A DNA stretch of 53,788 nt from Paractinoplanes ferrugineus (lineage in GTDB: Bacteria; Actinomycetota; Actinomycetes; Mycobacteriales; Micromonosporaceae): contig NZ_BOMM01000005.1 of the NCBI RefSeq assembly GCF_016862195.1, forward strand, positions 1 to 53,788, given 5' to 3'. Positions within the stretch are counted from its first letter, which is position 1, and every line of letters starts with the position of its first letter. A program made the translations under genes and the position numbers. The notes under the pieces are model-generated. The model saw nothing but the letters and a program-made list of their open reading frames with translations, made no database searches and was not told the origin of the DNA. This document shows positions 8,027 through 17,956 of the stretch, one piece after another.

Positions 8027-9208
8027 ATGGAATACGTGGTCGCCGCAGTCATCCTGCTCGTCGTCCTGGTGGCCGGTGCCGTCGGCCTGATGGTGCCGCG
8101 GATGCGCCGCCGTGAGCTGCCCCCGCAGGCGGGCGGTGGAACCACGACCCTGGAGCGTCCCACCGAGGACGAGATCCCGCCCCTGGTCGTGCCCGCGGAG
8201 GCGGACGAGGGCCTGCCGCCGCTGATCGAGGAGCCGCCGGTCCTCGAGACCGAGCGCAAGCCGGAGCTCGATCAGCCGGAGCCGACCGCCGGCCGGTTGG
8301 TGCGGCTGCGCGCCCGGCTGGCCCGCTCGCAGACCGTGCTGGGACGGGGCCTGCTCAGCGTGCTGTCCCGCGATCACCTCGACGAGGACGCCTGGGAGGA
8401 GATCGAGGACAGCCTGATCAGCGCGGACGTCGGGGTCGAGGCCACCCAGGCGCTCGTCGAGCGGCTGCGGGAGCGGGTCCGGGTGCTCGGCACCCGGACG
8501 GTCGCCGAGGTGCGCGCCCAGCTGGCCGAGGAGCTGACCGCGGCGCTCGAGCCCGACATGGACCGCACGCTGCGCACCGAGCCGCACGAGGGCCGCCCGG
8601 CGGTGGTGCTGGTGGTCGGGGTCAACGGCGCCGGCAAGACCACCACCTGCGGGAAGATCGGCCGGGTGCTGATCGCCGACGGGCGCAGCGTGCTGTTCGG
8701 CGCGGCCGACACGTTCCGGGCGGCGGCCGCCGAGCAGCTGGCCACCTGGGGTGAGCGGGTCGGCGCCGAGACGGTGCGCGGGCCGGAGGGCGGCGACCCG
8801 GCGAGTGTGGCGTTCGACGCGGTCAAGCGGGGCATCGACACCGGCATCGACACGGTGCTCATCGACACCGCCGGCCGGCTGCAGAACAAGGTCGGTCTGA
8901 TGGACGAGCTCGGCAAGGTCAAGCGGGTGGTGGAGAAGCACGGCCCGGTCGACGAGACCCTGCTGATCCTCGACGCGACGACCGGTCAGAACGGTCTCGA
9001 GCAGGCTCGCGTGTTCACTGAAGTGGTGGATGTGACAGGCGTCGTACTGACGAAGCTGGACGGCACCGCGAAGGGCGGCATCGTCATCGCCGTGCAGCGC
9101 AAGCTGGGGATTCCCGTCAAGCTGGTGGGTCTGGGCGAGGGCCCGGACGATCTGGCGCCGTTCGAGCCGGGCGCGTTCGTCGAAGCGTTGCTTGGCTCCG
9201 ACAGCTAG
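8027..9208 (+). CDS. ftsY: Signal recognition particle receptor FtsY
   Basis: 393-residue SRP receptor GTPase that docks Ffh-ribosome complexes at the membrane. The start chosen is ATG 8027, which gives an N-terminal membrane segment (VVAAVILLVVLVAGAVGLMV) typical of actinobacterial FtsY; the open frame further upstream is the shadow of the PhoD-like gene. An acidic, proline-rich linker follows (about 35-85). The NG domain has G1 GVNGAGKT at 198-205, DTFRAAA, DTAGRLQN and TKLDGTAKGG. The gene normally follows smc in actinobacteria; here three genes intervene. Its partner ffh lies at 37892. Confidence 0.98.
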   Translation: MEYVVAAVILLVVLVAGAVGLMVPRMRRRELPPQAGGGTTTLERPTEDEIPPLVVPAEADEGLPPLIEEPPVLETERKPELDQPEPTAGRLVRLRARLARSQTVLGRGLLSVLSRDHLDEDAWEEIEDSLISADVGVEATQALVERLRERVRVLGTRTVAEVRAQLAEELTAALEPDMDRTLRTEPHEGRPAVVLVVGVNGAGKTTTCGKIGRVLIADGRSVLFGAADTFRAAAAEQLATWGERVGAETVRGPEGGDPASVAFDAVKRGIDTGIDTVLIDTAGRLQNKVGLMDELGKVKRVVEKHGPVDETLLILDATTGQNGLEQARVFTEVVDVTGVVLTKLDGTAKGGIVIAVQRKLGIPVKLVGLGEGPDDLAPFEPGAFVEALLGSDS

Positions 9209-9250
9209 TCTCGAAGTTCACGAGTGAGCCAGACGTCGGGGAGGCCGTGG

Positions 9251-10048
9251 GTGACGCAGGAGCCGGTGCGGGAGATCCCGCTCCACGGCGGCAACGTCAG
9301 CACGGTCTCGCGCATCGGCGACACCGTCCGGCGGAATACCGGTCCGTGGACGCCCGCAGTGCACGCGCTGCTCAACCACCTCGAGCGGGTGGGTTTCACC
9401 GGGTCGCCGAGCGCCCTCGGGGTCGACGAGAAGAACCGTGAGGTCCTCTCCTACCTCGACGGCGAGTGCGGCGAATATCCGCTGGCCCCGCACTGGGTGA
9501 CCGAGGAGGCGCTGGTCACGGTCGCGACCATGCTGCGCATGTTCCACGACGCGCAGTACGGCTTCGTGCCGCCGCCGGGTGCGGTGTGGCGCTCGTTCGG
9601 GCCGCCTCCGCCGGACACCGAGGTGATCTGCCACCACGACGCCGCGCCGCACAACGTGGTCTGGCGGCCGGACGGCACGCTCGCCCTGATCGACTTCGAT
9701 CTGGCCTCGCCGGGGGCGCGTATCTACGACGTGGCCTACGCGGCGTGGACGTGGGTGCCGCTGTTCAGCGATCGCGACTCCTACACGCTTGGCTGGAAGC
9801 GGCCCAACCGGCCGCGCCGCCTGCGACTGTTCGCCGACGCCTACGGGTTGATCCCGCGGGACCGGCACCGGCTCGTGCGCACCATCCGGAAGCGGATCGT
9901 CGACCACGTCGAGGGCATCCGGCGGATGGCGGCGGCCGGCGACCCGGCCTTCGTCCGAATCGTGCACAAGGGGCATCTGCGGCGTCCGATGCGTGATCTG
10001 CGGCTGCTCGATTACGAACGTCACACGCTCGAATACGCACTTCGGTGA
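9251..10048 (+). CDS. APH-type phosphotransferase
   Basis: 265-residue small-molecule kinase of the aminoglycoside phosphotransferase/choline kinase fold. The catalytic motif is CHHDAAPHNVVW with base D130 and N135, followed by IDFD with metal ligand D148. The domain start is compressed and lacks an obvious N-lobe lysine motif. I prefer the GTG at 9251 because GGGGAGG at 9238-9244 sits 6 nt before it; GTG 9224 would add nine residues. No antibiotic-resistance role can be inferred; many such proteins phosphorylate sugars or unknown metabolites. It follows ftsY by 42 bp and is followed by the 250-bp amtB regulatory region. Confidence 0.88.
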   Translation: MTQEPVREIPLHGGNVSTVSRIGDTVRRNTGPWTPAVHALLNHLERVGFTGSPSALGVDEKNREVLSYLDGECGEYPLAPHWVTEEALVTVATMLRMFHDAQYGFVPPPGAVWRSFGPPPPDTEVICHHDAAPHNVVWRPDGTLALIDFDLASPGARIYDVAYAAWTWVPLFSDRDSYTLGWKRPNRPRRLRLFADAYGLIPRDRHRLVRTIRKRIVDHVEGIRRMAAAGDPAFVRIVHKGHLRRPMRDLRLLDYERHTLEYALR

Positions 10049-10138
10049 TCGGCTGTTGACAATGCCGCGTCCGGATCTTGCGCTCCGGGAAGCGGTAATT
10101 GCACCAGTTCACGGCGTTTCGCCGCCGGGGCTGTGAGA

Positions 10139-10180
10139 GTTTCTTCACACGTACGAAACAAGCCGTGACGCGTTGGAAAT
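10139..10180 (+). promoter_or_regulatory. Candidate GlnR box upstream of amtB
   Basis: TTCAC (10144-10148), 6 nt, GAAAC (10155-10159), 5 nt, GTGAC (10165-10169), 6 nt, GAAAT (10176-10180). This resembles the actinomycete GlnR a-site/b-site pattern GTNAC-N6-GAAAC repeated twice, with one central spacer of 5 rather than 6. An inverted GTTTC at 10139 also pairs with GAAAC. GlnR control of amtB-glnK-glnD is established in Streptomyces; its operation here is inferred from position and sequence. Confidence 0.5.
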
Positions 10181-10297
10181 CGCGCGTAGACCATGCGTGA
10201 AACAGCGGACCGGAACGCTTTGGCCCGAACCCGGCCGCTGGCGACGCTGCCCTGTGGAGCTGGGGGAGGACACCAAAAAATTCCGAGAGGAGGCAGC

Positions 10298-12042
<1,745 letters not shown>

Positions 12043-12043
12043 G

Positions 12044-14302
12044 ATGAACAGAATGTCTGGTGAGCCGCCCTTCGTGCCGGCGGGCGGCTCCCCTGACAAG
12101 CTCCGTGCGCACATCGGCGCCGCGGCCCGGGAGAACCGGGCCGCGGCGATCGATTCGTGGCTCACCGAGATCTTCCCGGCGCACGTCCCCGGCGTCAGCC
12201 TCGTCGCGGTCGGCGGGCTCGGCCGGCGGGACTGCGCCCCCTACAGCGATCTCGACCTCGTGCTGTTGCACAACGGCACGGCCGGCATCGACCGGATCGC
12301 GTCGGCCCTGTGGTACCCGATCTGGGACGCCCGGCTCGGCCTCGACCACTCCGTGCGCACCCTGCCGGAGGCGCTGTCGGTCGCGCACGACGACGTCAAG
12401 GTCGCGCTCGGATTGCTCGACGCCCGGCACGTGGCCGGCGACGCGACCCTCTCCGGCGAACTCGCCGCGGCGGCCGGCGACCAGTGGCGGCGCACCGCCG
12501 TCCGCCTGCTCTCCCAACTCAAGGACCTGACCGCCAGCCGCTGGGCCAGCCACGGCGAACTCGCCTTCCTGCTCGAGGGCGACCTCAAGGAGGCGGCCGG
12601 GGGCCTGCGCGACGTCACGATCCTGCGCGGCATCGGCCGGGCCGGGGTCGCCGACACCATGCGACCCGCCGTGCGAGCCGCCTGCCTGCGCCTGCTCGAC
12701 ACCCGCGACGCCCTGCACCTCGCCGTCGGCCGCAAGGTCGACCGGCTGGTCGCCCAGGAACGCGGCGCGGTGGCCGAACTGCTCGAGGTCGACGACGGGG
12801 ACGTGCTGCTGCGCCGGGTCGCCGGGGACGCCCGCACGATCGCGCACGCGGTCGACGACGCCTGGCGGGCCGTCGACCGGCTCCGGGCCGGGCGCCGCCG
12901 CGGCCAGATCCCCGGGTCGACCGTTCGCCGGCCGGTCGCGCGCGACGTGGTCGAGCAGGACGGGGAGCTGGTGCTCGCCCGTACGGCCATCGGCCCGGTC
13001 CCGGATCCCAGCCTTTCCCTGCGGGTGGCCGCCGCGGCGGCCACCGTGCGGCTGCCGATCGCCCGCGCCACCAGTGAGTGGCTCGCCGCGTTCTGCCCGC
13101 CGCTGCCCACGCCCTGGCCCGCCGCCGCCCGGGCGGCCCTCGTCTCGCTGCTCGGCTCCGGCCCCGGCCTGCTGCCGACCTGGGAGACCTGCGACCGCTA
13201 CGGCCTGATCGACGCGTGGCTGCCGGAGTGGGCCCGGATGCGCAGCCTGCCGCAGCACCACCCGGTGCACCGCTTCACCCTCGACCGGCATCTGGTGCAG
13301 GCGGCCTACGAGGCCACCGCCTACGCCCGCACGGTGGACCGCCCCGACCTGCTGCTGATCGGCGCGTTCCTGCACGACGTCGGCAAGGGGCTGCCCGGGG
13401 ACCACAGCATCGTGGGCGCGCCGATCGCCGGCGAGATCGCCTCCCGGATCGGCCTGCCCCCGGCCGACGTGGCCACCATCGAGAAACTGGTGCGGCTGCA
13501 CCTGCTGCTGCCCGACGTGGCCACCCGCCGTGACCTGAGCGACCCGGTGACCATCTCGACGGTGGCCGAGAAGGTCGGCGACACCGCCACCCTCGACCTG
13601 CTGCACGCCCTCGCGCTGGCCGACTCGCACGCCACCGGCCCGGCCGCCTGGTCGGACTGGAAGGGCCGGCTGATGGCCGAGCTGGTGCGCCGGGTGCACA
13701 CCGCGCTCGACACCGGTGAGCTGCCCGAACCGCCCGCCGCCGACGCCGAGCTGCTCGACGGCGACCTGCCGGCGGTGCATCTGGACGGCGACCGGGTGGC
13801 GGTGGCCGCGGCGGATCGTCGGGGCCTGCTCGGCGCGGTGGCCGCCTGCCTGGCGATGCACCGGCTCGACGTGGTCGGGGCGAACGCGTCCACCGTCGAC
13901 GGCCGGGCCATCGTCGAGTTCTTCACCCAGCCGCGCTACGGCTCGCCGTACGACCCGGTGGCACTCGCCGCCGATCTGCGCCGGGTCGCGGCCGGGGACG
14001 TGTCGGTCACCCAGCGGGTGCGGGCGCGGGCGATGAGTGCCCGGGGCGGCACCGCCGAACCGCGCGTGGTGTGGCAGCGTGACGTGGCCACCGACGCGGC
14101 CGTGCTGGAGTTGCGCGCCGCCGATTCGGCCGGGTTGCTCTACCGGGTGGCGACGGCCCTCGACGAGGCGGGCGCGACCGTACGGGCGGCCCGGATCTCC
14201 ACTCTTGGAGGTGACGTGGTGGACGCGTTCTACCTGGTCGGCTCGTGGGCGGAGCAGGCCGAGCGGGATCGCGTCGAGGCGGCGGTGCTGGCCGCGGTCT
14301 GA
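12044..14302 (+). CDS. glnD: PII nucleotidyltransferase GlnD
   Basis: 752-residue bifunctional enzyme that modifies and demodifies the PII T-loop in response to nitrogen status. The nucleotidyltransferase motif is GGLGRRDCAPYSDLDLVLL (GG at 57-58, acidic residues D69 and D71). The HD phosphohydrolase domain includes FLHDVGKG with H444/D445. Two C-terminal ACT domains lie about 585-625 (DRRGLLGAVAACLAMH) and 690-735 (DSAGLLYRVATALDEAG). Length is at the short end for GlnD, as in other actinomycetes. ATG 12044 is one base after the glnB stop; ATG 12053 is an alternative. Last core gene before the glycan island. Confidence 0.97.
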   Translation: MNRMSGEPPFVPAGGSPDKLRAHIGAAARENRAAAIDSWLTEIFPAHVPGVSLVAVGGLGRRDCAPYSDLDLVLLHNGTAGIDRIASALWYPIWDARLGLDHSVRTLPEALSVAHDDVKVALGLLDARHVAGDATLSGELAAAAGDQWRRTAVRLLSQLKDLTASRWASHGELAFLLEGDLKEAAGGLRDVTILRGIGRAGVADTMRPAVRAACLRLLDTRDALHLAVGRKVDRLVAQERGAVAELLEVDDGDVLLRRVAGDARTIAHAVDDAWRAVDRLRAGRRRGQIPGSTVRRPVARDVVEQDGELVLARTAIGPVPDPSLSLRVAAAAATVRLPIARATSEWLAAFCPPLPTPWPAAARAALVSLLGSGPGLLPTWETCDRYGLIDAWLPEWARMRSLPQHHPVHRFTLDRHLVQAAYEATAYARTVDRPDLLLIGAFLHDVGKGLPGDHSIVGAPIAGEIASRIGLPPADVATIEKLVRLHLLLPDVATRRDLSDPVTISTVAEKVGDTATLDLLHALALADSHATGPAAWSDWKGRLMAELVRRVHTALDTGELPEPPAADAELLDGDLPAVHLDGDRVAVAAADRRGLLGAVAACLAMHRLDVVGANASTVDGRAIVEFFTQPRYGSPYDPVALAADLRRVAAGDVSVTQRVRARAMSARGGTAEPRVVWQRDVATDAAVLELRAADSAGLLYRVATALDEAGATVRAARISTLGGDVVDAFYLVGSWAEQAERDRVEAAVLAAV

Positions 14303-14345
14303 GGGGGAGCGTCACTCCGACAGCCGCGGCGGAGTTGGTCGGAAC

Positions 14346-16829
14346 ATGCCCCACTTATCCGATCTGCTCGATGATCACATCAGGGCGATCGGCCCCCGGC
14401 TGCGTCTGGCGCTCACCGCCACCGCCTCGCGCAACCGCTCCCTGGACGCCCGCGTCCTGATGGTCCGCGCCGCCCTGGGTGACGCGGGCACGCTCGACGA
14501 CCTGCTGGCGGCGGCCCGGCGGGGCGACCGGCGCTGGCTGCGCCGCCGGCGGCGCAAGGCGGATCCGGGGCTGCTGGCCGCGGTCGCCCAGATCATCGCG
14601 TTGCAGGAGCAACTGCCGGGGGACCGGGAGGACGCGCTCGCGCTCTACGACCTGGTGCGGCGGGTCTTCGGACCGTGGGCGCTGTCGCCGGGCAACCAGG
14701 CGCTGCACGCCCAGATGGCGCTGACCCACGAGGGGCCGGAGAAGGCGAAGAAGCTGCTCAGGCGCTATTGGCGGATGGGCTCGGCGGCCCGGACCGCGCT
14801 GCGCCTGGACGTCCTCAACCCCTTTGTGCGGGCGAATCCGGCGCCGCCCTGGCTGAGCGAGTTCCAGGCGTTGCTGCCCGCGCCCGGTCCGGTGGTGGGT
14901 GACGGTGACGGGGCACCGTTCGACCGGCTGGCGGCGCCGGCGGTGGAGCGGATCGACGCCACGCACCGGGTGTCGGTGGTGGTGACCTCGTTCAAGCCGG
15001 ATCGGGGCCTGCTCACCGCGGTCCGGTCGATTTTGGCCCAGAGCTACGCCAACGTCGAGATCATCATCGTCGACGACGCGTCGCCGCCGGAGTACGACGA
15101 GGTGCTGCACGCCGCGACCGCGCTCGGCGACCGGATCCGGCTGGTCAAGCTGGCGGTCAACGGCGGCACCTACGCCGCCCGCAACGCCGGGCTCGACACG
15201 GCCGGCGGCGAGTTCGCGGCCTTCCAGGACTCCGACGACTGGTCGCACCCGCGCCGCCTCGAACTGCAGGTGGCGCCGATGCTGGCGGACCGGCGGGTGG
15301 TCGCCACCACCTCGGACGGGCTGGCCGTCACCGATCAGCTGTTGCTGACCCGGCCCGGGGTGCGCAGCGGGCGCTTCAACCCGTCGTCGCTGATGATCCG
15401 CCGCACCGCGGTGCTGTCCCGGGTCGGCTACTTCGACCGGGTGCGCAAGGCCGCCGACAGCGAGTACATCGGCCGCATCCAGGCGGCCTTCGGGCAGCAG
15501 CGGGTGCGGCACCTCGAGACGCTGCCGCTCGCGCTGATCCGGCTGTCGGCCGGGTCGCTGTCACGCTCGGAGATCAAGCCGCACTGGATGCACCCGGGGC
15601 GCACCGCCTACAGCTCCGCCTACCTGCGCTATCACCAGCTGATCACGGCCGGGGTGGCGTCGCCGGTGCGGCCCGCGGACGGGACGGGGCGGCCCTTCGC
15701 GGCCCCCGGTCACCTGCTCGGCGCCGACCCCGAGCAGGTCGCCGGATATGACGTGGTGATGGTGGCCGACTGGCGCTTCATGGAGAGCGCGCAGTGGAGC
15801 GCGGTCGACGAGATCGAGGCGCTGCGGGCGGCCGGGCTGCGGGTGGCGCTGCTGCACCTGGAATCGCCCCGAGCGGTCTACCTCAAGCGGCAGCCGATCG
15901 CCGCGCCGATCCAGGATCTGATCAACGCGGGGGCGGTCGACCGGGTCGCGACGGAGCTGGTCGAGGCCGGGATCGTGGTGGTGCGCCAGGCCGCGGTGCT
16001 GCAGTTCACCGACGGGGTGACCAGCCGGGTCACCGGGGCGCGGGTGATCGTCGTGGCCGACCGGGCGCCGGTTCGGCAGAACGGCACCGACCATCGCTAC
16101 GACCCGGTCACGTGCACCGCCGCGGCGCGGCGACTTTTCGGATCAGACCCGCTGTGGGTTCCGCAGGATGCCGGCGTGCGCGCCGGTTTGCGTACGCGAA
16201 AGGGGGTGACCCTCGCCGAGTTCGACTTCCCCGCCGTGCTCGCCGTGCCCGGCTGGGTCGCTGTTCGCTCCGGGGCCTCGGGGCCGGCGGTCGCCGGCAC
16301 CGATCTCGCCGACGCCGCCGCCTGGCCGCCCGATCTCGCCGCCGCCCTGGCCGCCTTTCACCGCCTGCCCGACGTCGACGTGCGCGTGCGACTGCCCGAC
16401 CGGCCCCGCACCGAGACCGGCCCGGCCGAACCGCACCGGGCGCTGCCCCGCACCTGGCTCGGTTACGAGGCGGCCGACCTCGAACCGCGCCCGTTCCTGC
16501 ACCAGCTCGACTTCTATCTGCACTTCCCGCCGCCGGAGAGCGTCGAGTGCTACTCCCGGCCGGCCATGGAGGCGGCCGCGATGGGCTGCGTGGTGATCAT
16601 GCCGGAGCGGTACGCGGGGCTCTACGGCGACGCGGCCGTCTACTGCGGGCGCTCCGAGATCGCCCCACTGATCGCCCGGTACCGCGCCGATCCGGCGCTC
16701 TACGCCGAGCAGAGCCGCCGGGCCCGTGAGGTGGTCGCCCGGACCTGCGATCCGGCGCCGTTCGTCGCCCGGATCATGGAGCTTCTTCCCGTAACGGCCG
16801 ACTCGACGGGTGCGTTACCGATGTTGTGA
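14346..16829 (+). CDS. Glycosyltransferase fusion, type A1
   Basis: 827-residue protein in three parts. Residues 1-200 are helical and resemble a TPR-like scaffold. Residues about 206-440 are a GT2 (GT-A) domain: VSVVVTSFKPD, IIIVDDASPP, NGGTYAARNAGLD and a metal-binding DSDDWSH at 295-301. From Y468 to about 820 a GT-B-like module starts YDVVMVADWRF and ends with FLHQLDFYLHFPPPES, AMEAAAMGCVVIMP and YGDAAVYC. The same module is N-terminal in the type C proteins. ATG 14346 is used; the open frame before it overlaps glnD. Only 43 bp separate it from glnD, so the nitrogen operon may read into it. Paralogue: 17957-20281. Sugar specificity unknown. Confidence 0.88.
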   Translation: MPHLSDLLDDHIRAIGPRLRLALTATASRNRSLDARVLMVRAALGDAGTLDDLLAAARRGDRRWLRRRRRKADPGLLAAVAQIIALQEQLPGDREDALALYDLVRRVFGPWALSPGNQALHAQMALTHEGPEKAKKLLRRYWRMGSAARTALRLDVLNPFVRANPAPPWLSEFQALLPAPGPVVGDGDGAPFDRLAAPAVERIDATHRVSVVVTSFKPDRGLLTAVRSILAQSYANVEIIIVDDASPPEYDEVLHAATALGDRIRLVKLAVNGGTYAARNAGLDTAGGEFAAFQDSDDWSHPRRLELQVAPMLADRRVVATTSDGLAVTDQLLLTRPGVRSGRFNPSSLMIRRTAVLSRVGYFDRVRKAADSEYIGRIQAAFGQQRVRHLETLPLALIRLSAGSLSRSEIKPHWMHPGRTAYSSAYLRYHQLITAGVASPVRPADGTGRPFAAPGHLLGADPEQVAGYDVVMVADWRFMESAQWSAVDEIEALRAAGLRVALLHLESPRAVYLKRQPIAAPIQDLINAGAVDRVATELVEAGIVVVRQAAVLQFTDGVTSRVTGARVIVVADRAPVRQNGTDHRYDPVTCTAAARRLFGSDPLWVPQDAGVRAGLRTRKGVTLAEFDFPAVLAVPGWVAVRSGASGPAVAGTDLADAAAWPPDLAAALAAFHRLPDVDVRVRLPDRPRTETGPAEPHRALPRTWLGYEAADLEPRPFLHQLDFYLHFPPPESVECYSRPAMEAAAMGCVVIMPERYAGLYGDAAVYCGRSEIAPLIARYRADPALYAEQSRRAREVVARTCDPAPFVARIMELLPVTADSTGALPML

Positions 16830-17824
16830 AGGTGAAGCTGAAGAGGCTGGTCAAAGCGCTGCTCGGCCTTTCGTCCAGGCAGATCGCCGGTCTTGCGGTG
16901 ATGGTGGCGGTCGGCGCCGGTGTGGTGATGGCGTCGGCGGCCGGCCGGGCCGCGCTCGCCACCAGCCTGCTCGCCCTGCTGGTGGTGGCGGTGACGGCGG
17001 GCGTGGTCCATCTGTCCCGGCGCATCCGCGGGGTCCACCGGTCCACCCAGGAGGCAGTGCGTGACCTGCGGATCGTCGTCGAGCAACTGCAACGCCGGGT
17101 GATCGCCTCGGTGGAGAAGGAACGTCTGGCCGCCGGCGACCGGCATCAGGAGCTGACCGAGGCCCTGGCCCGCACCGAGCGGCTCACCGGCCGCGGTGCC
17201 GAACTGCTGCTGCGTGAGCAGAACCAGGAGACCGAGGCGCTGTTCCAGCTGTTCCAGCAGGTCAAGCCGCGGGCGCCGATGCCGGCCGGTGGCACGCTCA
17301 ACCCGACCGACCTGCTCGGCCTGCTCGCTGTCGTGGCCGGCCGGCAGCCCGGGTTCACCGTGGTGCTGGGCGGGGGGCCGGCCACGATCTGGCTCGGCTA
17401 CGGGCTGGAGGCCGCCGGTGGGCGGCTGGTCGCGGTCGACCACGACCAGAAGCGGGCCGAGGACACCCGGCAGATGCTGCGCGATCACGGTCTGGACCGG
17501 GTCGAGGTGCGGTACGCGGTGACGGCCGAGCTGACCGTCGACGGACGCACCGTCGACTGGTACGACGTCGACGCGCTGGACGGCCTCAGCGGCATCGACC
17601 TGCTCGTGGTCGACGGCACGGCGGCGCCCGGCGGTGAGGCCGTGGCGCCCGCCCTGCACGTGCTCGGCCGGCGGCTGGCCGACGGGGGTGCCGTGGTCGT
17701 GGACGAGGTGCCGGGCCGGGTGGCGCCGCGGCAGAGCACGTTCGGCCTGACCGAGCAGCGCCGGTTCGCCGGCCGCTGGACCACGCTGGCGCATCCGGTC
17801 GCACCGGTCACGAGCGGGAAGTAA
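16826..17824 (+). CDS. Membrane methyltransferase-like protein, type B1
   Basis: 332-residue paralogue of the protein at 24645. Two membrane helices (about 20-60) are followed by a coiled coil (about 65-140, beginning RGVHRSTQEAVRDLRIVVEQ) and a Rossmann-like domain. The SAM-binding motif I, ELGSGTSS in the paralogue, is VLGGGPAT here; IDGPPEKTGKDARYPA has become VDGTAAPGGEA; FDDAHR has become VDEVPG. The acidic residue of motif II (VAVDHD) is kept. These changes suggest altered or lost catalysis. GTG 16826 overlaps the type A1 stop by 4 nt, so the two are translationally coupled. Three tandem hairpins follow the stop. Confidence 0.8.
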   Translation: MKVKLKRLVKALLGLSSRQIAGLAVMVAVGAGVVMASAAGRAALATSLLALLVVAVTAGVVHLSRRIRGVHRSTQEAVRDLRIVVEQLQRRVIASVEKERLAAGDRHQELTEALARTERLTGRGAELLLREQNQETEALFQLFQQVKPRAPMPAGGTLNPTDLLGLLAVVAGRQPGFTVVLGGGPATIWLGYGLEAAGGRLVAVDHDQKRAEDTRQMLRDHGLDRVEVRYAVTAELTVDGRTVDWYDVDALDGLSGIDLLVVDGTAAPGGEAVAPALHVLGRRLADGGAVVVDEVPGRVAPRQSTFGLTEQRRFAGRWTTLAHPVAPVTSGK

Positions 17825-17909
17825 CGCGACCCCGCCGCGGGGGACGGCGGGGTCGCGGGTCGCGGGAGGCAGGGGAATCTCCCGCGACCAGCCGGTCGGG
17901 GGACCGGCT
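17825..17909. terminator. Three tandem perfect hairpins between convergent genes
   Basis: Hairpin 1: 13-bp stem 17825-17837/17845-17857, 7-nt loop. Hairpin 2: 11-bp stem 17858-17868/17879-17889, 10-nt loop. Hairpin 3: 8-bp stem AGCCGGTC/GACCGGCT, 17890-17897/17902-17909, GGGG loop. All are perfect and directly abut. None has a T-run, so they are bidirectional terminator-like structures or transcript-end stabilisers rather than classical intrinsic terminators. Hairpins 1 and 2 both use CGCGACC/GGTCGCG arms, so alternative pairings are possible. Confidence 0.75.
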
Positions 17910-17956
17910 GTTCAGCTGTCGTACAACCGCAAGAATCGGTTGCCGAACGGCCCGCT

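Noticed and set aside
9251..10048. Aminoglycoside-resistance gene
   Set aside because: Only the general kinase fold is seen; specificity motifs are not identifiable and context is housekeeping.
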